The notes under the pieces: model-generated | What the model was told of the DNA's origin: nothing | Seen by the model: the letters and a program-made list of their open reading frames with translations, nothing else | Databases searched by the model: none | Position numbers and translations under genes: made by a program | Shown here: one piece after another, positions 1 to 7,836 of the stretch | Position numbering within the stretch: position 1 is the stretch's first letter | Layout: the number at the start of each line of letters is the position of its first letter | NCBI GenBank assembly: GCA_903897335.1 | Contig: CAIUAY010000210.1 | Coordinates: 1 to 34,428, forward strand | Direction of reading: 5' to 3' | Origin: an uncultured Chromatium sp. | Lineage (GTDB): Bacteria > Pseudomonadota > Gammaproteobacteria > Chromatiales > Chromatiaceae | DNA: 34,428 bases

Positions 1-493
1 CGTCTTCAAACGATCTGCGTGAAGGCATCATGGAAGCCTGTGATCAGGGGGAGCGAGCGGTGGCGAAGCGGTGTGGCGTGAGCGAATCGTTGATTGAAAA
101 ACTCAAACAGCGCCGCCGTGCGCATGGCACGGTGGCGGCGGCGCCCTGCTGGGGGTCGTCAGCCGTTCCTGGCGGCGCAGAGCGAGCGGATCCGTGCCCA
201 GTTGCAGGCCAAGCCGGACACCGCCCTCCAAGAACTGCGCGAGGTGCTGGGGCTGTCGGTGTCGCTGTCGACCTGGTGGTATCACCTCCGGCGTTTGAGC
301 CTGACGTTCAAAAAACCCCCTGACGGCCGCCGAACAGGGGCGCCCAGACGTGAGCCTGGAACGCGCGTACTGGCAAGCGCTGCAACCGCGCTGGGATCCG
401 GCGCGCTTGGTGTTCGTGGATGAAACCGGGCTGCACGCGGCGATGGTTTGGGAGTGGGGCTGCTGGAGAGTCAACGCCGCTCAGGATGCGTGA
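1..493 (+). pseudogene. IS630-family transposase remnant, 5'-partial with frameshifts
   Basis: A transposase-like protein can be followed only by changing frame twice. Frame 3 (from base 3 to about 150) gives an N-terminal helix-turn-helix stretch with a GERAVAKRCGVSES motif. Frame 1 (about 150-315) gives the linker around LREVLGLSVSLSTWWYHLRR. Frame 2 (about 320-493) gives RLVFVDETGLHAAM, where the Asp of VDETG matches the first catalytic Asp of the IS630/Tc1-mariner DDE domain. Homology fades near 440 and the frame stops at 491-493, so most of the DDE domain is missing. The 5' end lies outside the window. It cannot encode a working transposase. Family assignment is from the VDETG motif and the HTH, both recognised from memory. 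Confidence 0.75.
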
Positions 494-650
494 CGGGACG
501 CCGAGTCGCCCTCACGACGTGACCACTTTTTGACCCGGGCTCGTCCCGCTCCGGGGGGCACGGCTTCGGCACCTTGCGCCTTCGCCATACCCCCTGCGCG
601 AATGACGTGTCGGATGCGTTTTGCATCTCGCCTTCGCGGCGTCGGAACTC

Positions 651-690
651 CGCCCCTTCGCCCCTCCGCCCCTCCGCCCCTTCGCCCCTC
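651..690. repeat. Tandem array of five 8-bp units (CGCCCCTY)
   Basis: Five consecutive octamers read cgccccty with y = t,c,c,t,c at 651, 659, 667, 675 and 683. The array is exact apart from the last base of each unit. It lies in the noncoding stretch between the IS630 and IS110 remnants. Its function is unknown; it may be simple slippage-prone DNA in the IS110 leader. Confidence 0.85.
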
Positions 691-699
691 CGGCGCTCG

Positions 700-956
700 A
701 CGCCTACCCGGGACGACCGGCCTTTGCTTGTCTCTTAACAACGTCTCGCCGCGCAGCGGGACAGGGATCGAGGGCAGCCTGAGCCTTCGCAGAGGACTCG
801 AACCTGGAGCGAAGACAAGGCCCCTCGCATCCTCTCATGAGCCCGGTTGACGCTGGACGGTCAACCAAGACCGCTTCCGTGGACGATGAGTCTGGATGCA
901 CACGCAGAGCGGCTCATGCGGGCGTCTTACCCCAAACGGTTTCACAGGAGGATGCG
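700..956 (+). ncRNA. Candidate IS110 bridge-RNA leader region
   Basis: The 463 bases between the two transposase remnants (494-956) contain no credible gene. IS110-group elements encode a noncoding bridge RNA in the left-end leader directly upstream of the transposase (established for IS621 and relatives). This leader precedes an IS110-type gene and contains a perfect 7-bp stem (845-851 GGTTGAC with 860-866 GTCAACC, 8-base loop), of the kind expected for a guide stem-loop. The boundaries given are approximate. Assignment rests on position and one clear hairpin only, because I could not fold the RNA or match its loops to target and donor. Confidence 0.25.
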
Positions 957-1556
957 ATGATGATCTGGGTCGGCGCTGACGTCTCCAAAGCCAAGGTGAA
1001 CGTGGCCTTCGAACGTGCTCCGGGGCGCTGGCCGTTCAAGGTCTTCGCCAATACTCCGCAAACGGCGGTGGAGTTGATTGCCTACGTGAGTGATCGGGCT
1101 TCAGAGCCACTGGCGGCTCTCCACGTCGTCATGGAGGCCACCGGCGTGTACCACGAGCGGTGGGTCACCGCCTTGTTCGACGCCGGTGCGCAGGTGAGCG
1201 TAGCCAATCCCTACCCGGTGCGGCAATTCGCCAACGGCATGGGATGTCTGAACAAGACCGACGGGGTAGATGCCAAGGCGCTGGCGCGATACGGACAGTT
1301 GAAGCAGCCCGTACCCTGGACACCCCCACCGCCCGAGATCCGCGTGCTGTCCGCCCTGATTTCGCGGCTCAAGGCGGTCTAGGAAGACCTGATGCGCGAA
1401 CGCAATCGTCAAGAACAGACGCAACAGGTCGCCGCTCCTGCCCTGGTACTCGACTCGCTGGCGGATCAGATTGCCGTGTTCAAGGCCGAGATCAAGCGTC
1501 TCGAACAGGCGACCCAAGAACCGTGGAGCCGCGTTAGCGACCCCTTGCCGCTTTGA
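957..1556 (+). pseudogene. IS110-family transposase remnant, internal stop and missing C-terminus
   Basis: The start at 957 is preceded by AGGAG (946-950). The product begins MMIWVGADVSKAKV and shows the DEDD-type N-terminal domain of IS110 transposases: the first Asp in VGADVSKAK, the Glu in VVMEATGVY and the Asp pair in KTDGVDAKALARY. An in-frame TAG at 1380-1382 follows SRLKAV. Reading through it continues a typical coiled-coil stretch (QIAVFKAEIKRLEQ) to a second stop at 1554-1556. The C-terminal Transposase_20 domain, with its catalytic Ser, is absent; about 200 residues remain of the usual 300-400. Both the stop and the truncation make it inactive alone. Confidence 0.8.
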
Positions 1557-1575
1557 GCGGCTCACGCATTCAAAG

Positions 1576-1594
1576 CCCCCGGCTCTGCCGGGGG
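1576..1594. repeat. Perfect GC hairpin behind the IS110 remnant
   Basis: An 8-bp perfect stem (CCCCCGGC, 1576-1583; GCCGGGGG, 1587-1594) with a TCT loop lies 20 bp past the end of the IS110 remnant. No T-run follows, so it is a poor intrinsic terminator. It more probably belongs to the end of a mobile element. From 1595 to about 1715 I see nothing further. Confidence 0.6.
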
Positions 1595-1719
1595 ATGGTT
1601 ACTCCGTTTATGGTTCGGCCTTTCGATAGACTTCAAAAACGAAGGGAATCAATTTTGGCATGACGTTTTTCAGAGATCACCTGATACCTGTGCCAATGCG
1701 ACCACAGATTCAAGTTAAA

Positions 1720-1762
1720 TTGCGACGTGGACGCAAAATAACGATAAAATACTGTATTTTAT
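1720..1762 (+). promoter_or_regulatory. Candidate glyA promoter with overlapping palindrome
   Basis: TTGCGA (1720-1725) and GATAAA (1743-1748) are 17 bp apart and could be a weak sigma-70 promoter. A near-perfect palindrome, ATAAAATAC-T-GTATTTTAT (1744-1762, 9-bp arms around one base), overlaps the -10 and ends about 20 bp before the glyA start. Its position would suit a repressor site, but I do not recognise the regulator; it does not resemble the PurR box. The AT-rich leader contrasts with the GC-rich surroundings. Confidence 0.35.
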
Positions 1763-1781
1763 ATTGTCAGAGGCAGGAACG

Positions 1782-3038
1782 ATGTTCGAGAACACCATGC
1801 AGATCAGCGATTACGATCCAGAACTCTGGACGGCAATCCAAGACGAAGAACGCCGACAGGAAGAGCATGTCGAGCTGATCGCTTCCGAGAATTATGCCAG
1901 TCCGCGCGTCATGCAGGCGCAGGGCAGTGTTCTGACGAACAAATATGCCGAGGGCTATCCGGGCAAACGCTATTACGGTGGCTGCGAGCATGTTGATGTC
2001 GCCGAACAGTTGGCTATTGATCGCGCCAAGCAGTTGTTCGGTGCCGATTACGCCAACGTCCAGCCGCATTCCGGCTCACAGGCGAATGCGGCTGTGTTCA
2101 TGGCGCTCTGTCAGCCAGGCGACACCGTGCTAGGCATGAGTCTGGCGCATGGGGGTCATCTCACGCACGGCGCAAAACCCAACTTTTCAGGCAAAATCTA
2201 TCACGCCGTGCAATACGGTTTAAATCCGGCGACCGGCGAAATTGATTACGACGACGTGGAGCGGTTGGCGCTTGAACACAGGCCACGCATGGTGATTGCC
2301 GGGTTTTCCGCCTATTCGCGCATCGTTGACTGGCAACGCTTCCGCGACATTGCGGATCAGGTCGGTGCCTATTTATTGGTTGATATGGCGCATGTTGCTG
2401 GTCTGGTTGCCGCCGGGGTCTATCCTAGCCCGGTGCAGATCGCCGATGTCACGACGACCACCACGCATAAGACACTTCGCGGCCCGCGTGGCGGTCTGAT
2501 TCTGGCCAAAGCCAATCCTGAGATTGAAAAAAAGCTTAACTCAGTGGTCTTCCCCGGGATTCAGGGCGGCCCGCTCATGCACGTCATCGCGGCCAAGGCG
2601 GTGGCCTTTAAGGAGGCGCTGGAGCCTGAATTCAAGACCTATCAGGAACAGGTCTTGCGCAATGCACGGATTATGGCTGAGGTCTTCATCGCCCGTAGTT
2701 ATGACGTGGTGTCCGGTGGCACCGATGATCATCTGTTTCTGGTGAGCTTTATCGCGCAGGGTCTGACCGGTAAGGACGTGGACGCCTGGCTGGGTGCCGC
2801 CAATATCACAGTCAACAAGAACGCCGTTCCAAACGATCCACAATCGCCGTTCGTAACTAGCGGTATTCGAGTTGGGACGCCGGCCATCACCACCCGTGGC
2901 TTTGGCGCGGAGGAGACGCGTGAGCTGGCGGGCTGGATGTGCGATCTGATCGATGCGCACGGCGATCAATCCGTCATTGCAAGGGTAAAGGAACAGGTGC
3001 TGGCGCTGTGTCAGCGGTTTCCGGTGTATCGGCGTTGA
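1782..3038 (+). CDS. glyA: Serine hydroxymethyltransferase
   Basis: GlyA converts serine and tetrahydrofolate into glycine and 5,10-methylenetetrahydrofolate in the cytoplasm, using PLP. The 418-residue product is almost collinear with E. coli GlyA (417). It has the [18 protein letters not shown] segment near the N-terminus, the YPGKRYYGG substrate loop, SGSQANAAV, and [15 protein letters not shown] with the PLP-binding Lys. It ends in the usual FPVYRR-like tail. The ATG at 1782 ([12 protein letters not shown]) matches the family N-terminus and has AGGCAGG just upstream; a TTG at 1764 would add six atypical residues. The nrdR gene follows, a neighbourhood common in proteobacteria. Confidence 0.97.
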   Translation: MFENTMQISDYDPELWTAIQDEERRQEEHVELIASENYASPRVMQAQGSVLTNKYAEGYPGKRYYGGCEHVDVAEQLAIDRAKQLFGADYANVQPHSGSQANAAVFMALCQPGDTVLGMSLAHGGHLTHGAKPNFSGKIYHAVQYGLNPATGEIDYDDVERLALEHRPRMVIAGFSAYSRIVDWQRFRDIADQVGAYLLVDMAHVAGLVAAGVYPSPVQIADVTTTTTHKTLRGPRGGLILAKANPEIEKKLNSVVFPGIQGGPLMHVIAAKAVAFKEALEPEFKTYQEQVLRNARIMAEVFIARSYDVVSGGTDDHLFLVSFIAQGLTGKDVDAWLGAANITVNKNAVPNDPQSPFVTSGIRVGTPAITTRGFGAEETRELAGWMCDLIDAHGDQSVIARVKEQVLALCQRFPVYRR

Positions 3039-3103
3039 TGTCAAGCGTTAAGTCATTCGCAATCTTCACTTTGAAATCATGTGTATCGAGTCTTCGCGAA
3101 AAC

Positions 3104-3123
3104 CCCCGTCGTTTAGGACGGGG
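3104..3123. repeat. Hairpin resembling an IS200/IS605-type end
   Basis: CCCCGTC (3104-3110) and GACGGGG (3117-3123) form a perfect 7-bp stem around GTTTAG, between glyA and nrdR. There is no T-run. The sequence resembles the palindromic ends of IS200/IS605-family elements and the hairpins near 18930 and 19360 in this window. No transposase or TnpB coding sequence remains nearby, so this is at most a solo-end remnant. It could also attenuate transcription from glyA into nrdR. From 3124 to 3262 I see nothing else. Confidence 0.45.
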
Positions 3124-3262
3124 ATGTCGAGCAACCTGACCGGTATTGCCAACGAGATGCAGCGATCACCTGACAGCACTCACCTTACCGCCATTGTCTC
3201 GGATGATCTGCTACGGCTGTCGAAGCGTCTCGAACAGCGGATCGAACGGTTTCATACCTGAC

Positions 3263-3778
3263 ATGCGCTGTCCATTCTGTCGCGCACAGGATACCAAGGT
3301 CGTCGATTCACGTTTGTCCGGTGAAGGTGATCAGGTGCGTCGGCGGCGAGAATGTCTGGTCTGCAAGGAACGTTTCACCACCTATGAATCGGCTGAGCTG
3401 AATCTGCCGCGTATCGTCAAGCGCGATGGCAGCCGGGTACCCTTTGATGCCCGCAAGCTGCGCTCAGGGATGACGCGGGCGCTGGAAAAGCGTCCGGTCA
3501 GCACCGAACTGGTCGATGCGGCGCTGTTGCATATTCAGCATCGGCTGATGTCCTGCGGAGACAGCGAGGTGCCATCACTGCGAATCGGCGAACTGGTGAT
3601 GGATGAGCTGAGCCAGCTTGATCAGGTCGCCTATGTGCGCTTCGCCTCGGTCTATCGGAAATTCGAGGACGTGGCTGCTTTCCGCGAAGAAATCGAACGA
3701 CTTGAACGCCAGTCCGCCAGCCATCAGCAGCTCGATCTGCTGGCTGAGCTGGAGTCTCAAGCGTCTTCGCTACCGTGA
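3263..3778 (+). CDS. nrdR: Transcriptional repressor NrdR
   Basis: NrdR represses ribonucleotide reductase genes in response to ATP/dATP bound by its ATP-cone. The product has 171 residues. The N-terminal zinc ribbon starts MRCPFC and is completed by ECLVCKERF (CxxC...CxxC), with RRRREC between. The ATP-cone starts at about residue 45 ([19 protein letters not shown]) and contains the [16 protein letters not shown] segment near its end. The ATG at 3263 gives the canonical N-terminus; upstream in-frame codons encode nothing family-like. A C-terminal tail of about 20 residues is longer than in many homologues. The customary ribD neighbour is absent; a convergent priA follows instead. Bases 3779-3861, between the two stops, show nothing. 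Confidence 0.96.
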   Translation: MRCPFCRAQDTKVVDSRLSGEGDQVRRRRECLVCKERFTTYESAELNLPRIVKRDGSRVPFDARKLRSGMTRALEKRPVSTELVDAALLHIQHRLMSCGDSEVPSLRIGELVMDELSQLDQVAYVRFASVYRKFEDVAAFREEIERLERQSASHQQLDLLAELESQASSLP

Positions 3779-3861
3779 CTCAGATGGCTGCAAACGTCCA
3801 GCGTCCAGATTGAAACCATGACTGCAACGTCAATACATTGAATTCAGTTGCGCACGCCTCT

Positions 3862-6108
3862 TTAAGACATCTCCTGTGGATCGACATCCAGCGACCAGTG
3901 CAGTCCACGGGGACGTGGCAGTGTTCGCAGTGCGGCAGTCCAGCGGGTCAAAAAATGCTGGAGCGGCAGGCGTTCACGGCATTGCACCAGAAGCTGGGCG
4001 CGATACCGGCCAGCACGACGCACCATCGGCGCCGGTGCCGGGCCGAGCAGCATGATGGCCGTGTTGTCGTGTTCGGCGGCAAGGCGTCGTGCCTCGCGCA
4101 GGAAATCCAGTGGGGCGTCTTCCGTGGCGGCATCGGCGCGCAGCAGTGCCAGATGGCTGAAGGGCGGCAGCTCGGCGGCACGGCGTTCATCAAGCGCGGT
4201 TGCCGCGAAACCGGCATAGCCATCGCGTAGCAGCGACTGTAGTAGTGGATGTTCGGGGTGCCGGGTCTGCAAGACCACCCGGCCAGGGCGCTCGGCGCGT
4301 CCGGCACGTCCCGCGACCTGCACGATGAGCTGCGCGATGCGCTCCGGCGCACGGAAATCATTAGCATAAAGCGCATGATCCAGATCCAGTATTCCAACCA
4401 GTGTCACGCCCGGAAAATCATGCCCTTTCGCCAACATCTGGGTTCCAAGCAGGATCTGGATCTCGCCGCGCTGTGCCGCCGTGAACAACCGCGCCAGTTC
4501 ACCCTTGCGGCGCGTGCTGTCACGGTCGATCCGAGCAATGGTCGCATCAGGGAACAGCGGACGCAGTGCCTCTTCCAGACGTTCGGTGCCCTGCCCCAAG
4601 CGTCGCAGATCGCTACCCTGACAGGTCGGACAGCCGGTCGGCACTGGCTGCGACCAGCCGCAGTGGTGACACCAGAGTGTTGGCGGACGCTGATGCAGGG
4701 TCAGACGGGCGTCGCAGTGCGGACAGTCGCCGATCCAGCCGCAGTGATGACAGGTCAGCAGCGGCGCGTAACCACGCCGGTTCAGAAACAGCAGCACCTG
4801 ATTGCCTGCCGCGATCTCTGCACGCATTCCTGCCCGCAGCACTGACGACAGCCCGGCCTGTAGCGGCTGATCGCGGATGTCGAGCAAAGCAATGGTTGGC
4901 GGCTGTGCCAGTCCGGCGCGTTGCGGCAGCCTGAGCCAACCATAACGCGCTTGTCTGGCGTTGTGCAGGGTCTCCAACGCCGGAGTCGCCGAGCCCAGAA
5001 TCACTGGACAGCCGGCGAGCTGGGCACGGCGCACCGCCAGATCGCGGGCGGAATAGCGAAAGCCGTCTTGCTGCTTGAACGAGGTGTCCTGTTCCTCATC
5101 GACGCAGATCAGCCCCAGACGCGGCAGTGGGACGAACACCGCCGAGCGCGTTCCCAGCACGAGCGCCGCGTTGCCGCTTGCCGCCTGCTGCCAGTTGCGC
5201 TCACGTTCGCAGGCGTTAAGTGCGGAATGCAACACCACCACCCGTCCTGGCAGGCGCTCAGTGAAACGCGCCTGAAGCTGCGGCGTCAGGCCGATTTCGG
5301 GGACGATCACCAATGCCTGGCCGCCCGTGGCCATGACTGCCGCGATCAGGCGGATATAGACCTCGGTCTTGCCGCTGCCGGTGACGCCATCGAGCAGAAA
5401 AGAGTGAAAACGTCCGAGCACCGCCATCACCGCATTGATGGCGACGGACTGCGCGGCATTGAGATCAACCGTTGCGGTGAACGTGACTGGTGGCATGGCG
5501 GCGGTCTCAGCACCGCGAACCGTAGCGGAAGGAGGGAGCCGACAGTCCATGACCAGTCCTCTGGAACGCAGCGTACGCAGGACATCTCCCGAGCCTGTCT
5601 TCAGCGCATCGAGCGTCATGCCCTCAGGTGCCTGAGCGAGCCGCGCCAGCAACTCGCGTTGTCTCGGAGCGCGGTTCAACGTCTTCAGATCCAGCGCCTG
5701 ACCTGCGGGTGTCAGACGCACTCCCTGGATCAGGCCATCGCGCAGCGGATCGCGCAGGCGTACGGGCAATGCCGTGAACAGCGCCTCGCCGACCGGCTGC
5801 TGGTAATAATGCGCTGCCCAACGGATAAAGCGCAGATCGAGAGCTGACAGCAGTGGCTCAGTGTCGAGGACGCACTCAACCGGTTTGAGCGTAGTCAGGT
5901 TCTGGTGCGTCTGACTCGCCATTTCCAGCAGCATTCCAACGCAGTGGCGACGCCCGAAGGGAACCCGCACACGCATCCCCGGCAGCAACGCTGGCGTGGA
6001 TGGCGTCGCAGGTGGCAGATAATCGAAGAGCTGCATCAGTGGCATGGCCACAGCGACCCGCAGAATCAGCATTTCGGGTGGGACAACTGCCATCGCTTCT
6101 GGAGTCAT
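3862..6108 (-). CDS. priA: Primosomal replication restart helicase PriA
   Basis: PriA recognises stalled forks, unwinds lagging-strand arms 3'-5' and reloads the replisome. The 748-residue product has the N-terminal DNA-binding region (MPLMQLFDYLPP), Walker A DGVTGSGKT at about 240-248, the DEEQ Walker B (CVDEEQDTSFKQ), and a zinc module of paired CxxC motifs (CHHCGWIGDCPHC and CHHCGWS...CPTC). The helicase C-terminal motifs ILLGTQMLAKGHDFPGV and QVAGRAGRAERPG follow. Family length is about 730. The ATG at 6108 is the longest choice; the ATG at 6072 (MLILRVAVAMPL) fits E. coli PriA as well, and neither has a clear ribosome site. The gene converges on nrdR. Long plus-strand frames inside it are antisense shadows. 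Confidence 0.97.
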   Translation of the reverse strand: MTPEAMAVVPPEMLILRVAVAMPLMQLFDYLPPATPSTPALLPGMRVRVPFGRRHCVGMLLEMASQTHQNLTTLKPVECVLDTEPLLSALDLRFIRWAAHYYQQPVGEALFTALPVRLRDPLRDGLIQGVRLTPAGQALDLKTLNRAPRQRELLARLAQAPEGMTLDALKTGSGDVLRTLRSRGLVMDCRLPPSATVRGAETAAMPPVTFTATVDLNAAQSVAINAVMAVLGRFHSFLLDGVTGSGKTEVYIRLIAAVMATGGQALVIVPEIGLTPQLQARFTERLPGRVVVLHSALNACERERNWQQAASGNAALVLGTRSAVFVPLPRLGLICVDEEQDTSFKQQDGFRYSARDLAVRRAQLAGCPVILGSATPALETLHNARQARYGWLRLPQRAGLAQPPTIALLDIRDQPLQAGLSSVLRAGMRAEIAAGNQVLLFLNRRGYAPLLTCHHCGWIGDCPHCDARLTLHQRPPTLWCHHCGWSQPVPTGCPTCQGSDLRRLGQGTERLEEALRPLFPDATIARIDRDSTRRKGELARLFTAAQRGEIQILLGTQMLAKGHDFPGVTLVGILDLDHALYANDFRAPERIAQLIVQVAGRAGRAERPGRVVLQTRHPEHPLLQSLLRDGYAGFAATALDERRAAELPPFSHLALLRADAATEDAPLDFLREARRLAAEHDNTAIMLLGPAPAPMVRRAGRYRAQLLVQCRERLPLQHFLTRWTAALRTLPRPRGLHWSLDVDPQEMS

Positions 6109-6223
6109 GTATTTTTATCAATGACTTGCATAAATTTAATGGGTATTTAAGAAGTCTGTCCCAATCATGTTACAGCAGATTTTTGACGGCTTTGCAGAGA
6201 TCCTCGAACGACCTGGCAGTGCC

Positions 6224-6257
6224 CCACCAGGTGCCGTATTGAACACGCCATGGTGGG
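6224..6257. repeat. Inverted repeat between priA and the kinase gene
   Basis: CCCACCA (6224-6230) and TGGTGGG (6251-6257) are perfect 7-bp arms separated by 20 bases, in the 211-bp divergent intergenic region (6109-6319). It could be an operator or a leader hairpin for the plus-strand gene. No regulator is recognisable. Confidence 0.35.
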
Positions 6258-6319
6258 ATGTATCATGCCTGGAAACAGGTGCCATATGGTGATGGATGAC
6301 TTTCCGATGAGGTGTGTGC

Positions 6320-7195
6320 ATGATCGCCTGGAACCAGATCGCTGAACACATCGGCGGCGTGACCGGCAAGCCGTTTCACATTCAGCGCCAGCGCCCGCTC
6401 AATGGCGGCTGCATCAACACCGCCAGCCTGATCAGTGATGGCAGACGGTCGTTCTTCGTCAAACTCAACGCGATTGCCTGTTTAACGATGTTTGAAGCCG
6501 AGTCTGCCGGACTCCGTGCGCTGGCCGCCGCCCGCGCCATCCGCGTCCCGCAGCCAATCTGTACTGGCATCACTCATGCCCACAGTTATCTGGTGACAGA
6601 CTATCTGGAACTCAGCGGGCGTCTGGACAGCGCCCGTGCCGGACAGCAACTGGCGCAACTGCATCGTGCGAGCGCCGAACATTTCGGCTGGCACCGCGAC
6701 AATACCATCGGCATCACGCCTCAGCCGAACACGCCTCACGCCAACTGGGTCGGCTTCTGGCGCGACCAGCGCCTGGGTTATCAGTTGCAGCTTGCCGCTG
6801 CCAGCGGTCATGGCGGAAAACTGCTGGCATCCGGCGAACGTCTGCTTCTGCGGCTGGATGCATTTCTCGGCCATCAGCCACCGCCATCACTGCTTCACGG
6901 AGACCTTTGGGCCGGCAACATCGGGGCGCTGCCAGACGGCGAGCCAGTCATCTTCGATCCCGCCGTCTATTATGGTGATCGCGAGACGGATCTGGCGATG
7001 ACCGAACTTTTCGGCGGCTTCGATGCCCGTTTTCAGTCCGCCTACCGCGACGCCTGGCCGCTGGATGCGGGCTATGCCACCCGTAAAATCCTCTACAACC
7101 TCTATCACGTTCTCAATCATCTCAATCTCTTCGGCGGCGGCTATCGCGCTCAGGCGCAGCAGATGATCGAATGGCTGTTAGCCGAAGTCGGGTGA
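6320..7195 (+). CDS. Fructosamine-3-kinase-like protein kinase-fold enzyme
   Basis: Members of this family phosphorylate sugar-amine (ketosamine) adducts on proteins or small molecules, starting deglycation. The 291-residue product matches the family length. It shows PLNGGCINTA at about 30 (glycine-rich loop), FFVKLN with the ATP-binding Lys, the catalytic LLHGDLWAGNIG near 190, and VIFDPAVYYGDRETDLAM, whose DP and D residues bind metal and nucleotide. The ATG at 6320 has GATGAGG (6307-6313) upstream; a GTG two codons earlier is possible. It is probably transcribed alone from the region divergent to priA. The exact substrate is not visible from sequence. Confidence 0.9.
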   Translation: MIAWNQIAEHIGGVTGKPFHIQRQRPLNGGCINTASLISDGRRSFFVKLNAIACLTMFEAESAGLRALAAARAIRVPQPICTGITHAHSYLVTDYLELSGRLDSARAGQQLAQLHRASAEHFGWHRDNTIGITPQPNTPHANWVGFWRDQRLGYQLQLAAASGHGGKLLASGERLLLRLDAFLGHQPPPSLLHGDLWAGNIGALPDGEPVIFDPAVYYGDRETDLAMTELFGGFDARFQSAYRDAWPLDAGYATRKILYNLYHVLNHLNLFGGGYRAQAQQMIEWLLAEVG

Positions 7196-7294
7196 GGTGA
7201 CGCAAAAATGACGAATATGTTAAAACCTGATGATCAGGGCTGATTGCCCGGTTTTCGCCGTCTCAACTTGAAGTACATCGACCCTTTTTTTCAT

Positions 7295-7804
7295 ATGCCA
7301 CGAGAACTGCTAATCCTCCGCCACGCCAAGTCGGACTGGAACACGGGTGCGCTTGCCGATTTCCAGCGGCCACTGGCCAGACGCGGCAAAAATGATGCGC
7401 CGAAAGTTGGCGCCTGGCTCTACCGCGAAGGGCTGGTTCCTGAGCATGTTGTCAGCTCACCTGCCGAACGCGCCAGAAAAACCGCAGAAATCGTCTGCAA
7501 ACGCCTGGATTACAAAAAGAAAAATATCGTCTTTGACAATCAGGTTTATGCCGCCGAAGTGCCCGGCCTGCTCGATGTCCTCGCCCGCTGCCCCGCTGCC
7601 GCGTCGATCATCCTGCTCATCGGTCACAATCCCGGACTTGAAGATCTGCTCAGACATCTCGTCGGGAGTGAGCTTGAGATTCCGAAAGACGGCAAACTCT
7701 TACCCACGGCTACCGTCGCCAGGTTGGAGATGCCAGATGACTGGCAGCAACTGGAGCTAGGCTGCGCCCAGCTCGTGTCGCTTACCCGACCGAAAAGCCT
7801 TTAG
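7295..7804 (+). CDS. SixA-like histidine phosphatase
   Basis: The 169-residue product belongs to the histidine phosphatase (phosphoglycerate-mutase-like) superfamily, SixA branch. LLILRHAKSDWN carries the RH phosphate-binding pair with His as nucleophile. SSPAERARKTAEIV holds the second Arg, and LLIGHNPGLEDLL carries the second catalytic His. E. coli SixA dephosphorylates phosphohistidine on phosphotransfer proteins; the substrate here is unknown. The ATG at 7295 gives the conserved start MPRELLILRHA; an upstream TTG frame would add 17 unconserved residues. The ribosome site is weak. It is convergent with the acyltransferase gene (32-bp gap). Confidence 0.88.
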   Translation: MPRELLILRHAKSDWNTGALADFQRPLARRGKNDAPKVGAWLYREGLVPEHVVSSPAERARKTAEIVCKRLDYKKKNIVFDNQVYAAEVPGLLDVLARCPAAASIILLIGHNPGLEDLLRHLVGSELEIPKDGKLLPTATVARLEMPDDWQQLELGCAQLVSLTRPKSL

Positions 7805-7836
7805 AACCAGACATTGCAGAAGCGATGCAGACGAGC

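Noticed and set aside
651-690. CRISPR array
   Set aside because: The units are 8 bp with no spacers. No CRISPR repeats or cas genes were found in the window.
1576-1594. Intrinsic terminator
   Set aside because: Strong stem but no T-run on either strand. It is more likely a mobile-element end.
4921-5847. Plus-strand open frame of 308 codons
   Set aside because: It lies antisense within priA, is rich in Arg/Gln/His as expected for a shadow of a GC-rich gene, and has no recognisable domain.
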